Part shown: positions 18,786 through 30,000 of the stretch, one piece after another | Numbering within the stretch: the stretch's first letter is position 1 | Layout of the letters: every line of letters begins with the position of its first letter | Notes under the pieces: model-generated | The model's database searches: none | What the model was told of the DNA's origin: nothing | The model's input: only the letters and a program-made list of their open reading frames with translations | Translations under genes and position numbers: made by a program | Assembly: GCA_039029315.1 (NCBI GenBank) | Contig: JBCCGK010000041.1 | Coordinates: 27,104-91,103, forward strand | Source of the DNA: JBCCCJ01 sp039029315 | Lineage (GTDB): Bacteria > Bacteroidota > Bacteroidia > J057 | Length of the DNA: 64,000 nucleotides | Reading direction: 5' to 3'

Positions 18786-19205
18786 CTATCTGCCACAACT
18801 TAGGATTCCGGTTTTGTGATCGCGACACAATCGCTCCAGGAGGCTTGCAATTCGATCTGATTTGGCCCATAGGTGGGTGAATTCTGTTAGTTCTGTGGCT
18901 GACAACTCTAACGGATTCTGTATCCTCTTCTGATCCAGCAATCGTTGACGCTCCGCCATCAAACGTGATAATTGTCCCAACAATATCTTGAGATCGTCTT
19001 TTGTTCCTGTCAACTCCGCCAGATATTTTCCCTTCGCATTCCTTTCTCGTTGTAGGCGTTGATATTCCTGCAAATCCCGCGATGGCAAATTCCCGATATG
19101 ATTGGGATCGACCAGATGATTTCGATGCAAAATGGCCAATTGTTCGTGCCGAAGGTGTTCCAGACCTTCTAGTAATTCCTGAATTTGAAAGGTGAGTTTT
19201 TGCAT
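18786..19205 (-). CDS. Hypothetical coiled-coil protein
   Basis: A protein of 139 residues from ATG 19205, or 166 from 19286. The shorter form begins at MQKLTFQIQELLEG, where heptad-like helices start. Almost the whole protein is charged and helical (LQEYQRLQRERNAKGKYLAEL, GQLSRLMAERQRLLDQK), with no signal peptide or membrane segment. No family is recognised. A good Bacteroidota promoter lies about 218 bp upstream of the shorter start and supports transcription. It may be a small cytoplasmic structural or regulatory protein; no function can be assigned. Confidence 0.5.
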   Translation of the reverse strand: MQKLTFQIQELLEGLEHLRHEQLAILHRNHLVDPNHIGNLPSRDLQEYQRLQRERNAKGKYLAELTGTKDDLKILLGQLSRLMAERQRLLDQKRIQNPLELSATELTEFTHLWAKSDRIASLLERLCRDHKTGILSCGR

Positions 19206-19422
19206 AATTGTTTGTGATCGGTATGGGTAATCAGTTGAAAAGAATTCATGTTTCTTGGGCATAAGATTTTCATCCCCCGATATCAAATAGGATCTCAGGC
19301 CAGATAGGTGTTCGTTGATATGCGAACTTGTGAACGTTAAGGGAGACTAGGTGCCAGTAAGTGTGTCAATGAAAATAACCATATGCGTGTCTTTTTTGGT
19401 GTTTGGGTGATTGTTTATGTTT

Positions 19423-19453
19423 CAAATATAAATAATAAAATTGATTAATCAAC
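19423..19453 (-). promoter_or_regulatory. Bacteroidota promoter (-33 GTTG, 19 bp, -7 TATATTTG)
   Basis: On the minus strand GTTG (19453-19450) is separated by exactly 19 bp from TATATTTG (19430-19423). This fits the -33 TTTG / -7 TAnnTTTG consensus and spacing of Bacteroidota primary promoters with one mismatch. It points to the coiled-coil gene starting at 19205 or 19286, leaving a leader of about 130-210 nt. The rest of the 19287-19597 gap shows no gene. Confidence 0.55.
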
Positions 19454-19597
19454 ATTTTTTGCAACAATTGCTCTTTTCCCTCCCTGGATACATCGATTTG
19501 GAGCAGGCTGTATTCCTCCTTGCATCCAAATCAATCAAGTCTATCAATGTTTTGGGATATAAAGATCATAAGTCATCCTCTGGATGATTGCTGGCCC

Positions 19598-20779
19598 TTA
19601 TTGAAGCTGCAATTTATAAAAGGAGACGCTACCAGCGGGATCATGAATTGTGCAGATATACAAACCGCTAGTCAAATGAGAGAGGTCAACTTGTGTGTCA
19701 GAAGCCGCCAACGGGGTTTCCAGCAGCGCTTGACCTTGCAGGCTATATAAATTCAGGGTCAGAGGCCTGCCCAATCCCGGTTCTGTCAGTTGGATATACA
19801 ATTGTTTGTTGGTGATGCCGATATAGCTGATGGGATCACGCTTCTCTGCTAGATCTTCAGATGCGGTTGTCATCAAATGTGGATGAATCGGAACCGCAGA
19901 AATAACTGCATCATCCATCCAGATGGTGGCTGTACCATCAGAAGTATCACCAACGATGTGATCCGTATAGTTTCCGATCCCCCACACAGCATAGCCTCCC
20001 TCGAGCACAGTCGTAATGCTGTCGATATCAAAGAGGAGCATGCCATCTTGCCAGAATTTCAATGCGCCATTTTGTTGTGCAGAATCATTGAATTGATACC
20101 AGGCTTCCAGATGGACCCATTGTTGGGAGGGCAGAATGGTCCAACTAACCGGATCATAGGAATGTGGGGGATTCTCCTTGCTGTAGAGATAGAGGTACAT
20201 ATCCTCAGTAGCATCATCATGCCAGACATTGAGTGTCCAGATCGGCTGACTGACATCCTGCGCATCGTGAGACTTGAACTGGAAGATATTCCACCAGCCG
20301 CCATCTCCCGGATCCCAGGGATCGTATTTATTCGGATTATAGCTATGCGGGAGATAGTACCAGCAGCTATAGTACATCCCAGAAGGAATAAAATCTCCAC
20401 CATCATCCCAGGGTCTGTCTGTCCATCGCATAAGGCGAATTGCCCGAGAACCATTTTGAGCCTGAAATGCCTGGGTGATCGTCGCTTTGGCAGCATACAT
20501 GCCTGAATGTGTAAGCATCCCACCAGCCAGTACCTCTACCTCAGATCCACCTGTATTGAAAATCCCTCCTCCTGCATATTGAAAATCGGGATAGGTCCAG
20601 TCCGCCAAACTTCCTTCCTCATGGTCGGCCGACCAGATGATCTCAGATTGGATGTGAGGAGGAAGTGTTTGAATCCATTGGGCAGGGAGAGGAAAGATGT
20701 TCCAATACAAAACGAGAAAGACCCAATAGGAATGCCAGGATCTATCTCCGAATCCCCTTATTTCGTTGTCGATAGTCAT
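19598..20779 (-). CDS. Secreted jelly-roll, polysaccharide-lyase-like protein with T9SS sorting domain
   Basis: A protein of 393 residues from Met at 20779. This start places an apolar stretch (SYWVFLVLYWNIFPLPAQ) at about residues 16-33 as a signal peptide. Residues about 45-290 look like a concanavalin/jelly-roll polysaccharide-lyase-like fold: IWSADHEEGSLADWT, MYYSCWYYLP, GGWWNIFQFKSH, WTLNVWHD, WVHLEAWYQF, KFWQDGMLLFDID, IWMDDAVIS. Residues about 310-393 form a type A T9SS sorting domain (LNLYSLQGQALLETPL to SGLYICTIHD). The gene probably acts outside the cell on a glycan, or binds one; catalysis is not certain. Its start overlaps the end of the frameshifted gene 20742-21309 by 38 bp, suggesting one transcript. 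Confidence 0.68.
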   Translation of the reverse strand: MTIDNEIRGFGDRSWHSYWVFLVLYWNIFPLPAQWIQTLPPHIQSEIIWSADHEEGSLADWTYPDFQYAGGGIFNTGGSEVEVLAGGMLTHSGMYAAKATITQAFQAQNGSRAIRLMRWTDRPWDDGGDFIPSGMYYSCWYYLPHSYNPNKYDPWDPGDGGWWNIFQFKSHDAQDVSQPIWTLNVWHDDATEDMYLYLYSKENPPHSYDPVSWTILPSQQWVHLEAWYQFNDSAQQNGALKFWQDGMLLFDIDSITTVLEGGYAVWGIGNYTDHIVGDTSDGTATIWMDDAVISAVPIHPHLMTTASEDLAEKRDPISYIGITNKQLYIQLTEPGLGRPLTLNLYSLQGQALLETPLAASDTQVDLSHLTSGLYICTIHDPAGSVSFYKLQLQ

Positions 20780-21309
20780 ACGTTTGTTCCAATTGCTGTT
20801 CAAAGATGGTTCGTTTATGATAGTCAAATTGAAACAGAAAATCGAAGGTTTCCTCCATTTCCTCCCCTTTCCTTTTCAAGAGATCAAATAGGAACTTTTT
20901 TCCAAAAGATTTCAAGATTGACTTTTCATAAGTTGGGATGGGTTGGTCGAGACATCTTACACCTGAAATAGAACCATCTTTGCCCATGGTGATCCGATAT
21001 GTTCGGCGGAGATTGTCAGGTAAAAGAGTCCGTTGATTCCACTTCGGAATGGTAAAAAAAATAAGTTATGAACTCTGAATGATCTTTTGTTGTGGCTCTT
21101 CGGCGCATCCCAGGAATTTCCCGATCCGTCCTTTTGCACAAAAATCCGAGATAAGGATAGGTATGGATCTCAACCGTATCTTGTTCAATGATCAGTAAGT
21201 CGGGAGCCTGATGATTCCCAACCCCATACACCTGAGAGACCAATAAGCAGAGGATAGGGCCCAAAATAAAAATGCTGGGTCGAATGAATGCATACATATT
21301 TTTGCTCAT
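20742..21309 (-). pseudogene. Frameshifted gene (8-A tract), hypothetical exported protein
   Basis: Two minus-strand frames make one protein of about 188 residues if one base is removed from the run of eight A (T on the coding strand) at 21054-21061. The first part, from ATG 21309 (MSKNMYAFIRPSIFILGPI), has a signal peptide and APDLLIIEQDTVEIHTYPYL, then stops at 21016. The second part is open from the tract to 20742 (LPDNLRRTYRITMGKDGSIS and onward). The latter has the flavour of a TonB C-terminal-like fold (RITMGKDGSISGV). The gene may be decayed, phase-variable, or correct in the cell with a sequencing error. Family B copy 1 sits 28 bp upstream of the start. Confidence 0.6.
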
Positions 21310-21337
21310 ATATATTGAATGAAACAACGGATTCGAG

Positions 21338-21468
21338 GGGTGTACGTCAAATGTCCCATTTGTTTCCTAGCATGTGGGGTCGTTTCTCTTTTTGAGGAGA
21401 AACGGGGCAGTGCGGAAGAGGTTTTGAAACAAGGCAATCTCTTTGATTGGGAAATCTGACGTACACCC
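21338..21468 (+). mobile_element. MITE-like repeat family B, copy 1
   Basis: A 131-bp element with ends GGGTGTACGTCA and TGACGTACACCC. It is flanked by a perfect 8-bp direct repeat GATTCGAG (21330-21337 and 21469-21476), the hallmark of transposition. Inside is a hairpin CGTTTCTC / GAGAAACG. No ORF. It lies in the promoter gap between the frameshifted gene (start 21309) and the BNR protein gene (start 21549). Copy 2, at 59347, shares ends and an internal block (GAGAAACGGGG and GTGCGGAAGAGG) in the opposite orientation. Confidence 0.88.
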
Positions 21469-21548
21469 GATTCGAGTGATACTCTCAAAAATCCCCGATT
21501 GTCCGTATCTTCCTGACGTTTTTCTTTCTACAACTAACCACTGCATCT

Positions 21549-24500
21549 ATGCCCCTATCCCGCATTCTGTTCATCTCGGTTTTGCTGGCTTGCCTTTTTC
21601 CAATCCATACGCAGGCACAACGAAAAAAGAAAAAAAAGACTCAATCCCAAGAAAGCTACACACCATATGCCCCCAGCCTCTATCAGGCGCTTTCCTGGCG
21701 AAATGTAGGTCCGCATCGGGGAGGCAGATCGACTACAGCTTGTGGAGTTCCTTCTGATCCACACACCTTTTATTTCGGCTCAACAGGTGGTGGGGTGTGG
21801 AAAACGACCAATGGAGGTGCTACATGGAAAAATATATCTGATGGGTATGTCAAAACCGGATCTGTTGGTGCCATTGCAGTCGCGCCCTCTGATCCCAATG
21901 TGCTGTATGTCGGGATGGGAGAAGCGCCTGTTCGTGGAGTGATGACTTCTCATGGAGATGGAGTATATAAGTCTACAGACGCTGGACAGAGCTGGAAGCA
22001 AGTTGGTCTGTCTGATGTTCGTCAAATCTCTAAAGTCCGAATCGACCCCCGGAATCCGGATATTGTCTACGTAGCAGCACAGGGAAGCCCTTATCAACCC
22101 ACATCTGCCAGAGGGATCTATCGAACAAGTGATGGAGGGGGAAGTTGGGAAAAAGTCTTGTTTGTAGACGAAAAAAGTGGTGCCTGCGACCTAAGTATGG
22201 ATGCCCGTAACCCCAGAATCTTGTATGCAGCTTTTTGGGAGCATCAGCGACTGCCCTGGAAGGTGCTTAGTGGAGGGCCTGGCAGCAGCATTTGGAAGTC
22301 TACTGATGGCGGAACCAATTGGACCAAATTGACCAATGGCCTCCCGAGGGCCATGATGGGCAAGATTGGCATTTCTGTCTCTCCCGCCAATCCATCAAGG
22401 GTATGGGCCATCATTGAATCCAATGAAGGAGGCCTTTACCGATCCGACAATGGCGGCCACAGCTGGAAATTGATCAATGACAAGCGGGTTCTTCGCGCGC
22501 GTTCCTGGTACTATATGCACATTTTTGCCCACCCTACAGATCCCGATCATGTGGTGGTCCTCAATGCCCCGTATATGCAATCCACCGATGGGGGCGCAAC
22601 CTTCAAAACGGTCTCTACGCCTCATGGCGACAATCATGATTTATGGTTTCATCCAGAAAATCCGCAGATCATGATCAATGCCAACGATGGTGGAGCCAAT
22701 ATCTCTTACAATGGCGGGCAGACATGGAGCATCCAAAGCAATCAACCCACGGCACAGTTTTATCGGGTAAATGCAGACAATCGCTTCCCCTATTATCTCT
22801 ATGGAGGACAGCAGGATAATTCCAGTCTTGCCATTCCCAACCAAACGCAGAATGGAGGAATCAGCAATGAAGATTTCTATCGATTGGGTGGTTGCGAAAG
22901 TGCGTATTGTGCCTTCGACCCGGATGATCCCAGTCATGTCTATGCGGGTTGCTATCAAGGGATCATCGTAGACTATGATGTTGAGATGGAGTCCTCCAAG
23001 GATATCATGGCTTATCCTTATCTGGGATTGGGCAGTAATCCTGCGAAAGTCAAGTATCGATTCAACTGGAATGCACCTATCCTGCTTTCTCAACATGACA
23101 AAAGCGTCCTCTATCATGCGGGCAATGTCTTGTTGAAATCTACTGATCAAGGGAATAGTTGGTCAGAGATCAGCCCGGATCTCACCAGAAATGTTGCAGA
23201 ACATCTCGATTGGGGTGGCGGCCCTATCACCAATGAGGGTGCAGGGGGAGAAGTCTATCATACCATCATGTATGTGGCTGAATCTCCACATGATGCCAAT
23301 GTCATCTGGACAGGGGCTGATGATGGTCTGATTCATCTGACAAAAGATGGCGGCAAGTCCTGGACCAATGTTAGCCCCCCGAATGTAGAGGAAGGCATTG
23401 CCAATTGCATCGAAGTTTCACCCTTTGATCCCGCTACTGCCTATGTAGCCTATACTCGCTACAAGTTCAATGATTTCACCCCACATATTTTTCAGACCAA
23501 TGATTTTGGTCAAAGCTGGCAAAGGACGGTTACGGGCATTGATGAGGAGGCGCATGTCAGAGTTGTAAGGGCCGATCCCAATCGAAGGGGGCTGCTATAC
23601 GCTGGAACAGAAACAGGCATGTACCTCTCATTCGATGAAGGTCAACATTGGGAATCCTTTCAGCTCAACCTGCCTGTGGTTCCAATTACAGACCTCAAAG
23701 TCCATCAAAACGATCTGGTTGCTGCCACTCAAGGCCGGGCATTTTGGGTGCTGGATGATCTGACACCCCTTCACCAGTTATATGATGGGATAGGGGAGGA
23801 AAATGTATTTTTTTACCAACCTCAAGATGCTTATCTATTTGGTGGGAGCCGCAATGATAGTTCACTCACCAGAGGCACCAATCCTGATCCTGGCGTGGTG
23901 ATGTATTACTACCTCAAGGACAAACAGGTAGAGGTACATATGGACATTCTCGATGAGGAGGGAGAGGTCATCCGAAGCTATTCTTCCTCAGATAAGAAAA
24001 ACAAGGCCGCCACCAAAGCAGGCATGAACAAGCTGGTATGGGATTTTCAGTATCCGGCCTTCGAGTCTATCAAGGGATTGATGCCTTATGGCAGGGGAGG
24101 AGGAACCTACTCAGCCGGACCTGGAACCTATCGTGCACGACTCATCACAGGAGGAGATAGCAGTATTAAGACATTCAAAGTGTTTCCTGACCCTAGAGAG
24201 AAGGCCAGTGAAACGATGTATCAACACAAATCAGCCTTGCAGCGGCAAGTAGCCAAAGCCATCGATGACATCTATCTGACCGTCAAAGACATGCGACATG
24301 CAAAGTCTCAGATCAAAAGGTTGTTGGATCGATTCGAAGAAGGAGAGGAGAAGATGGTGGATCTGGTCAAAAGTGGGGAGGCCATCATGTTGGAGATGGA
24401 TGAATTGGAGACACAGCTCATTCAGGTCAAGCAAAAGACTTTTCAGGATGTGATCAATTTTCCGAACCAGCTCGATGCCAATTTGCGACATATTCTCGGC

Positions 24501-24677
24501 TTGATCGAAGGGGCTCAGCCGCCTGTTACCAAAGGACAGGAAGCCAGGGTGGCAGATTTGTTGGGAGAATGGAAGGTCCGCAAAGCAACAGCAGATGACT
24601 TGTTAGGAGAACGGCTGGATGCGTTTAATCAGCAAGTCAGGGAGGCAGACATCCCATTTGTTGGGAGAAGAGAATAA
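21549..24677 (+). CDS. Secreted BNR/sortilin-type beta-propeller protein
   Basis: A 1042-residue protein. The signal peptide ends at about residue 24 (LLACLFPIHTQAQ), followed by a Lys-rich stretch. Residues about 50-750 hold many BNR/Asp-box repeats of the VPS10/sortilin kind: GGVWKTTNGGATWKNIS, GVYKSTDAGQSWKQVG, GLYRSDNGGHSWKLI, LLKSTDQGNSWSEI. This predicts a large beta-propeller (or two). A beta-sandwich segment (VMYYYLKDKQVEVHMDILDE) and a helical C-terminal region follow. Such proteins are annotated as glycosyl hydrolase or WD40/YVTN/BNR-like. No T9SS sorting domain is seen, so it is probably periplasmic. Enzyme activity is unproven. Confidence 0.85.
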   Translation: MPLSRILFISVLLACLFPIHTQAQRKKKKKTQSQESYTPYAPSLYQALSWRNVGPHRGGRSTTACGVPSDPHTFYFGSTGGGVWKTTNGGATWKNISDGYVKTGSVGAIAVAPSDPNVLYVGMGEAPVRGVMTSHGDGVYKSTDAGQSWKQVGLSDVRQISKVRIDPRNPDIVYVAAQGSPYQPTSARGIYRTSDGGGSWEKVLFVDEKSGACDLSMDARNPRILYAAFWEHQRLPWKVLSGGPGSSIWKSTDGGTNWTKLTNGLPRAMMGKIGISVSPANPSRVWAIIESNEGGLYRSDNGGHSWKLINDKRVLRARSWYYMHIFAHPTDPDHVVVLNAPYMQSTDGGATFKTVSTPHGDNHDLWFHPENPQIMINANDGGANISYNGGQTWSIQSNQPTAQFYRVNADNRFPYYLYGGQQDNSSLAIPNQTQNGGISNEDFYRLGGCESAYCAFDPDDPSHVYAGCYQGIIVDYDVEMESSKDIMAYPYLGLGSNPAKVKYRFNWNAPILLSQHDKSVLYHAGNVLLKSTDQGNSWSEISPDLTRNVAEHLDWGGGPITNEGAGGEVYHTIMYVAESPHDANVIWTGADDGLIHLTKDGGKSWTNVSPPNVEEGIANCIEVSPFDPATAYVAYTRYKFNDFTPHIFQTNDFGQSWQRTVTGIDEEAHVRVVRADPNRRGLLYAGTETGMYLSFDEGQHWESFQLNLPVVPITDLKVHQNDLVAATQGRAFWVLDDLTPLHQLYDGIGEENVFFYQPQDAYLFGGSRNDSSLTRGTNPDPGVVMYYYLKDKQVEVHMDILDEEGEVIRSYSSSDKKNKAATKAGMNKLVWDFQYPAFESIKGLMPYGRGGGTYSAGPGTYRARLITGGDSSIKTFKVFPDPREKASETMYQHKSALQRQVAKAIDDIYLTVKDMRHAKSQIKRLLDRFEEGEEKMVDLVKSGEAIMLEMDELETQLIQVKQKTFQDVINFPNQLDANLRHILGLIEGAQPPVTKGQEARVADLLGEWKVRKATADDLLGERLDAFNQQVREADIPFVGRRE

Positions 24678-24892
24678 AGAAAGATGGCATGAGCGTATAG
24701 GATTTCTACGGATGTGAGATAGAGACTCCGCACAGGTCTGACGCAAGGGGCTAGTATGTGTGTTTTGTGGATGATGAGATGATTTCCTCCTATTCTCTAT
24801 TCAAAAGATTTGTGTGCATATGCCATAAGAATATCAGTCTCTATGACATAGAAACGTATAGAATCCTTCATTCATCCAACAACACACAATCC

Positions 24893-27001
24893 ATGAAACA
24901 CCTATCTCATGTTATCTCAAAAAAATTGCTTGTCCTCTTTTTAGGGCCTTTGATCCTGGGAGGACTCCTTCCTCTCTCCTGTCAATCCGTTCCTGATTCA
25001 TTGCCTCGAGCATTAGTGCACAAGAACCTGAAGGGGAAGGATTTTCGGAAAGCTTTGAAAATTCGATCTAGCTCACTCATTCAGCAGGATCAACTGGAAA
25101 GCATGCAGATATTCGATGAAAAGGGGCAAGAAATAGAATCTTATACACGTACTGTCTCTGGAGCTATTGGCAGAGGAAGCATTGTCCAAATCGGGGGAAA
25201 CGAGACCATCTACCTGTTCAAGCAACTCAAACAATTGGACCAAGGGGGCGGGACTTGTGAAAGTTTTTTGGCATTGTACCCCATGAAAAGAGTTCACTTT
25301 CAGGATTCTTTCCCAACCTTTGACTACCAGGGCCATACATTTCACGGATTGCCTGTTTTTCCCAAATTAGATCTTTATGCGTATGAACATGGGTTTGAGA
25401 TGAGCTGGGAGGAAGCAAAAGAGCTTTTTATCCTGGCCAAATGGGAGCAGGTGTATCGGAATTCATCAGGAAAAATCACAAAGGAAATTCGGCATTTGAC
25501 CTGGAAAGAAGTCGTGGAAACAAGCTTCATTTATGATGATCTAGATAGCCTTCAATACAAATACTCAATCTGGAAGGAAGATACAATTGCCAAATGGTCT
25601 TATTCTTATGATCTGGATAAGCAGATAACAAGGGAACATTACGAATATTCAGAGAAGGAAAGTTTAAGCTGGAATAATCGCAGTCAAGGATATAAAAAAG
25701 GAAAATCTGGACATCAAATCAAGGAGTGGGGAGTAGAAGGCCAAATGCTGTCTCAAATCGAAGTGTTAGAAGGAGATACCATCTGGAGGGAAGAATCGAT
25801 CTATCATCCCAACCAACAACTCAAATCAAATACTACTTATCGGTTGGAACAATTGCAGCAGAAAAAAGTATTTCGGGAAGATGGGAAGCAGTTGGAGTTC
25901 CTCTTTCAATTGAATCAAGGGGATGAGAATGTATACGAAAAACGTCTTTCGACATATGATTCGCTGGGTCGTTTGCTTACATCTCAAACCCTCATCCTGG
26001 ATTTGCAGGAACAAACTGAGGAACTGCATAGAATGACTCTGTTTCATCGAACCTCTTCAGATTCCACCATTCAGACATTTGCCTATCCAATAGCGAAGCC
26101 GTACACACTCCTATATCTACAGGAGGATAAACTTGAATTGCTCGAAGAAACAAGGTATACCCTGGATGGTAAATTGCTTTATAAAAAAGAACCTATTCCA
26201 GCTGGAAATGAGGTTTTATTCACTTATTCCCAAAAGAATGTGTACGATAAGGCAGGTCAGGTAATTCAGGAAACAACTGTCTCTCCCAGACTGTTTGGCC
26301 CCCCAACCATCTGGCATAGACGGATGATTCGTGAAGACAAAACAGTTCGAAATACTTCCTACCTCTCTTTCAATTGCTCTACTTGCCTGACGAATGATAC
26401 ACTTTTTCTTCCTGAGGACTCCTTATATATCCAATACCTCTCCCTACACGACTCGACGAGCTATTCAAGAAGAGAGGAATTTTATCAGAACAAAGAGACA
26501 CCTCCGTATGAGGTTCAATTCACTCAATTCAACACCAATTATCAGATCATCCTTTCAGCAAAAACCTCTGCATCGGGAGATACCACAAAAAAAATCATCG
26601 CCCAATATGATCCTCTGGGAAATCAGATTCTCAAAAAAGAATATGTAGGTATGCCAAACACTGGGCTAGAATTAATAGCTCATACAACCAATGAATACGA
26701 CCAAGATGGGCGCTTGATTCACTCCTCTTTCAACCAAACATCTACAACTTATGAGTTCAATTCCTCAGGATCACTTGTCAAAAAAATCAGCTTTCAACTC
26801 GGCAAATCTGTCAAAGAGGTACAGCATACCTATAATCAATGGGATCAATTGCTAACAACAAAAACCCATGACAAGATTGGTAACAGGAAATCTTTGTCAA
26901 CAAAAGAATATGACCACAAAGGCCAACTGGTGAGAGTTTCCAGCGGCCAGAACGGAAAGCTTCTGCCTTATCGGAGCCGGGTCTATTCCTATGCTAAGTG
27001 A
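24893..27001 (+). CDS. Large lipoprotein with YD/RHS-like repeats
   Basis: A protein of 702 residues from ATG 24893. The upstream ATG at 24758 is rejected because the signal peptide and lipobox LLPLSCQS begin only after MKHLSHVISKK. The mature protein is built of many short beta-strand units with a Tyr-Asp pattern: YDSLGRLLTSQTL, YDPLGNQILKKEYV, YDQDGRLIHSSF, YDHKGQLVRVSSG. These resemble the YD repeats of RHS-type shells, but are too sparse for a canonical RHS protein and there is no toxin tip. It is probably an outer-membrane or surface lipoprotein. No family name is certain. Confidence 0.65.
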   Translation: MKHLSHVISKKLLVLFLGPLILGGLLPLSCQSVPDSLPRALVHKNLKGKDFRKALKIRSSSLIQQDQLESMQIFDEKGQEIESYTRTVSGAIGRGSIVQIGGNETIYLFKQLKQLDQGGGTCESFLALYPMKRVHFQDSFPTFDYQGHTFHGLPVFPKLDLYAYEHGFEMSWEEAKELFILAKWEQVYRNSSGKITKEIRHLTWKEVVETSFIYDDLDSLQYKYSIWKEDTIAKWSYSYDLDKQITREHYEYSEKESLSWNNRSQGYKKGKSGHQIKEWGVEGQMLSQIEVLEGDTIWREESIYHPNQQLKSNTTYRLEQLQQKKVFREDGKQLEFLFQLNQGDENVYEKRLSTYDSLGRLLTSQTLILDLQEQTEELHRMTLFHRTSSDSTIQTFAYPIAKPYTLLYLQEDKLELLEETRYTLDGKLLYKKEPIPAGNEVLFTYSQKNVYDKAGQVIQETTVSPRLFGPPTIWHRRMIREDKTVRNTSYLSFNCSTCLTNDTLFLPEDSLYIQYLSLHDSTSYSRREEFYQNKETPPYEVQFTQFNTNYQIILSAKTSASGDTTKKIIAQYDPLGNQILKKEYVGMPNTGLELIAHTTNEYDQDGRLIHSSFNQTSTTYEFNSSGSLVKKISFQLGKSVKEVQHTYNQWDQLLTTKTHDKIGNRKSLSTKEYDHKGQLVRVSSGQNGKLLPYRSRVYSYAK

Positions 27002-27049
27002 TTTCTAAAACCAGTAAAACCAGATCGTCTGTTTGTTCGAATTCTCCTC

Positions 27050-30000
27050 CTACCTCGCTGCCACCGGTTCATTGGTCCGCAGATAAGCCACCAAATCCAG
27101 GACCTCCTGATCGCTCAACGTTCTCAGCAAGCCTTTGGGCATCATGGAAACAGGCGTAACCTCACGGGATTGGATATTCGACACACTAATTGCTACAGCT
27201 TCCTCCTGCCCAACGATTCGCAGGAAGACCTGCCGATTTGTTTCTGAAGCAATATTGCCAGAATAGGTTCGTCCGTCTCTGGTGGTGATGACCACCATTT
27301 TATAATCATCCTGAATATCTCCGCTAGGGTTGAGAATATTACTCAGGAGATAATCGAGATTGGCACGATTGGAGCCTGTAATGTCCGGCCCTATGTTTCC
27401 GCCTTCTCCATACATCTTGTGGCAGGCAGAGCAGGTTCGCTGGAAGACCTCTTTCCCATTGCGAACATTGGCGGAAGCAATCGCGCCTTCTGTCAGGAGG
27501 TTGCGATATTTCAGATTCTCAGTAGCGTCCTCGGCTTCCAATTGATCGATGGGGCCCCATACTTCTACAAAGCCGTTCCCAACGACGCGGCGGAGCTGGC
27601 GGGCAGCATAAGCCGGTACGTCCTTTCTGGGAATGCGTCCATTCTTGATCGCAGCGGTAAGCACGCGCCCATATCTGTTTCGGGAGGAAAGGGTTTGAAT
27701 GACTTCTGCCTTTTCTTCTTGGTTGAAGGTGTCATATTTTTCCAACAATAAGCTTCCCAACGCCCGTCCATCAAAGGCAGCACAAGCCCTGATTGTCAGG
27801 AGGCGAAGCGCTCCATCATGTAACAAGTCAGGCAAAATGTCCTCAAGTTCAGAATTTTGCTTATTGGCGAGATTGGTCAAGGCCTTTTTTCTCTCTTCTA
27901 TGGGGGCCGCGGGGTTTTTAAGAGTTGAAAGGAACTGCTGGGTAGCTTCGGCATCTCCGAAGAGTTGGGCAATTTCTACAGCCAGTGGGGCGGTTGTATT
28001 GTTGGCTTGAAGGCTGGCGTAAGTGGCCTCCCAATTGGTTGGCGGATCAATGTCGGACCTGCCTTCAATGCCATTTCGCATACCAGTCATCAAGGACAGT
28101 TGGGCTGGGCTCTTCCTGGCAATTTCTGCCACGACCAGGTCCATTTTTTCAGCATCGATGACTCTTCGGGCAATCAGTTCAGTCAGTAGAGGAATCTTGC
28201 TTTGGCTGGCCATAGACAAGCCGCGTTCAGGATTCTCTCCCACCATCGGCTCAACACCAAACCAGATCATCTTGGGGATATTGTGATCATCGATATCTTC
28301 TGCATGTTGGAGCAAGGCGTCAGCCAATGCCCAACGGTCGTCTATCTTCAAGCGCTGGAGGGCTGAGGCCAGATAGAGTCGAACAACCGGCGAGGGATCG
28401 TTTTTTGCCATGTCGATCATCTTATTGAGGGTCTGTTCAGAAGCAGATTTATCTTCATTGGCCAACTGCACAGACCAGGCTCGAATGTGGGCATCCTTGT
28501 CTGATAGCAAGTCCCGCAGCTCTTTTTCAGAAATCAGATTCGTCGTATGTAAGGTCCAAAGAGCTCGAAGACGGTGGTCAACATTTGGGGCTGAATGGAG
28601 CAATTCCTGAAGTCGGCTTTTCATATCAGAACCCACTTCTCCTTTGGTCGCCCGGTACTGCAAGATCACTCTGGCTCTACGGGCATGCCAATCGCTTGGA
28701 CTGGTTTGCAGATTCACCAGAAAGTCATCCGATTGTTTGGTCAGGTCCTCATAGCGACCCTTGAAGTCCTTTGCCTGATTGTCCTCTGGCATGATGCGGA
28801 AGATTCTACCCGTTTCCTTATGCAATACTTCGTTCCCACAAATGTCTGCATCATGCCAATCCAGCACATAGACACCTCCTTCCGGCCCAACTTCCATGCT
28901 GAAACCGATCCACTGAGCATTGTTGGCCAGGAGAACTTCATCACCATGTTGTGCGACATAGCCTGAGCCTTTGGGCTCGAGGATGTCTGTCAAGACGGCA
29001 TGCTCATGAATGTTGGCCATAAACAATCGGCCCTGATGAATGGCAGGAAAGGCATCGGACTGATAGACCCTTGCTCCGCCATGAGCCGACCGGTGCCGGT
29101 GATCCACTATGGTGCGAATATCTGTATAGGCATATGGATTGAAATGCTGCCCGCCTTGCCGATGGTACAGTCCGCCTGGAATGACATGAAACATGTGAGG
29201 AATCACGCAAGCAGTAATGAATAGCTGTCCTTTGGCATCATAGTCTAGCCCCCATGGATTGCTGAAGCCATGTGCAACTACTTCAAATAGATCTTTGGTT
29301 GGATGGTATCGCCAGACACCTCCATCAATGTCTACGCCATCTGCTTCCAACAAATCTTTTGGAAAGGGCTCTTTATGGCCATAGAGTTTCCCTTTGCCAT
29401 TTGGCTTTCGGATTTTGGAAGGGGTAGCAAAGCCTTCACAGCCATACAACCAGCCATCTGGTCCCCAATGCAAGCTGTTGAGGGTTTCATGTCGATCGCG
29501 GATTCCCCATCCTGTCAGACGGACCTCGATCTCATCCATGTCTGCCTTGTCGTCCTGATCGGCATCCGGGACAAACAGCAAGTTGGGAGGTGCCCCGAGA
29601 AAGAGGCCATCGAATCCCACGGCGATTCCTGCAGGAAAAGGAACCCCTTCCATAAATACTTTTTTGGTGTCAGCTTCTCCATCGCCATCTGTGTCCTCCA
29701 AAATCAAAATTCTACTATCGCCAGAATTGGAAAATCCGCTGCGTCGACTTTCATAGTCTCTGTTCTCTGCGATCCACAAGCGCCCTCTGTCATCCCAGCA
29801 AAATGCCATCGGTTGGGTAATCATGGGTTCCGAAGCCCATACATTTACCTGCATCCCCTCCATCATGCTCATGGTATCCACTGCTGCCTGTGGAGTCAGA
29901 AATTTCGCAGCTCTGCCTTCGCTCCGAGCAATGCTCCACAAGTCAGAAGTCGAATAGGTAGCTCCCTTGCCACTATAGGATTCCCAGGCTCGGGTTATCC

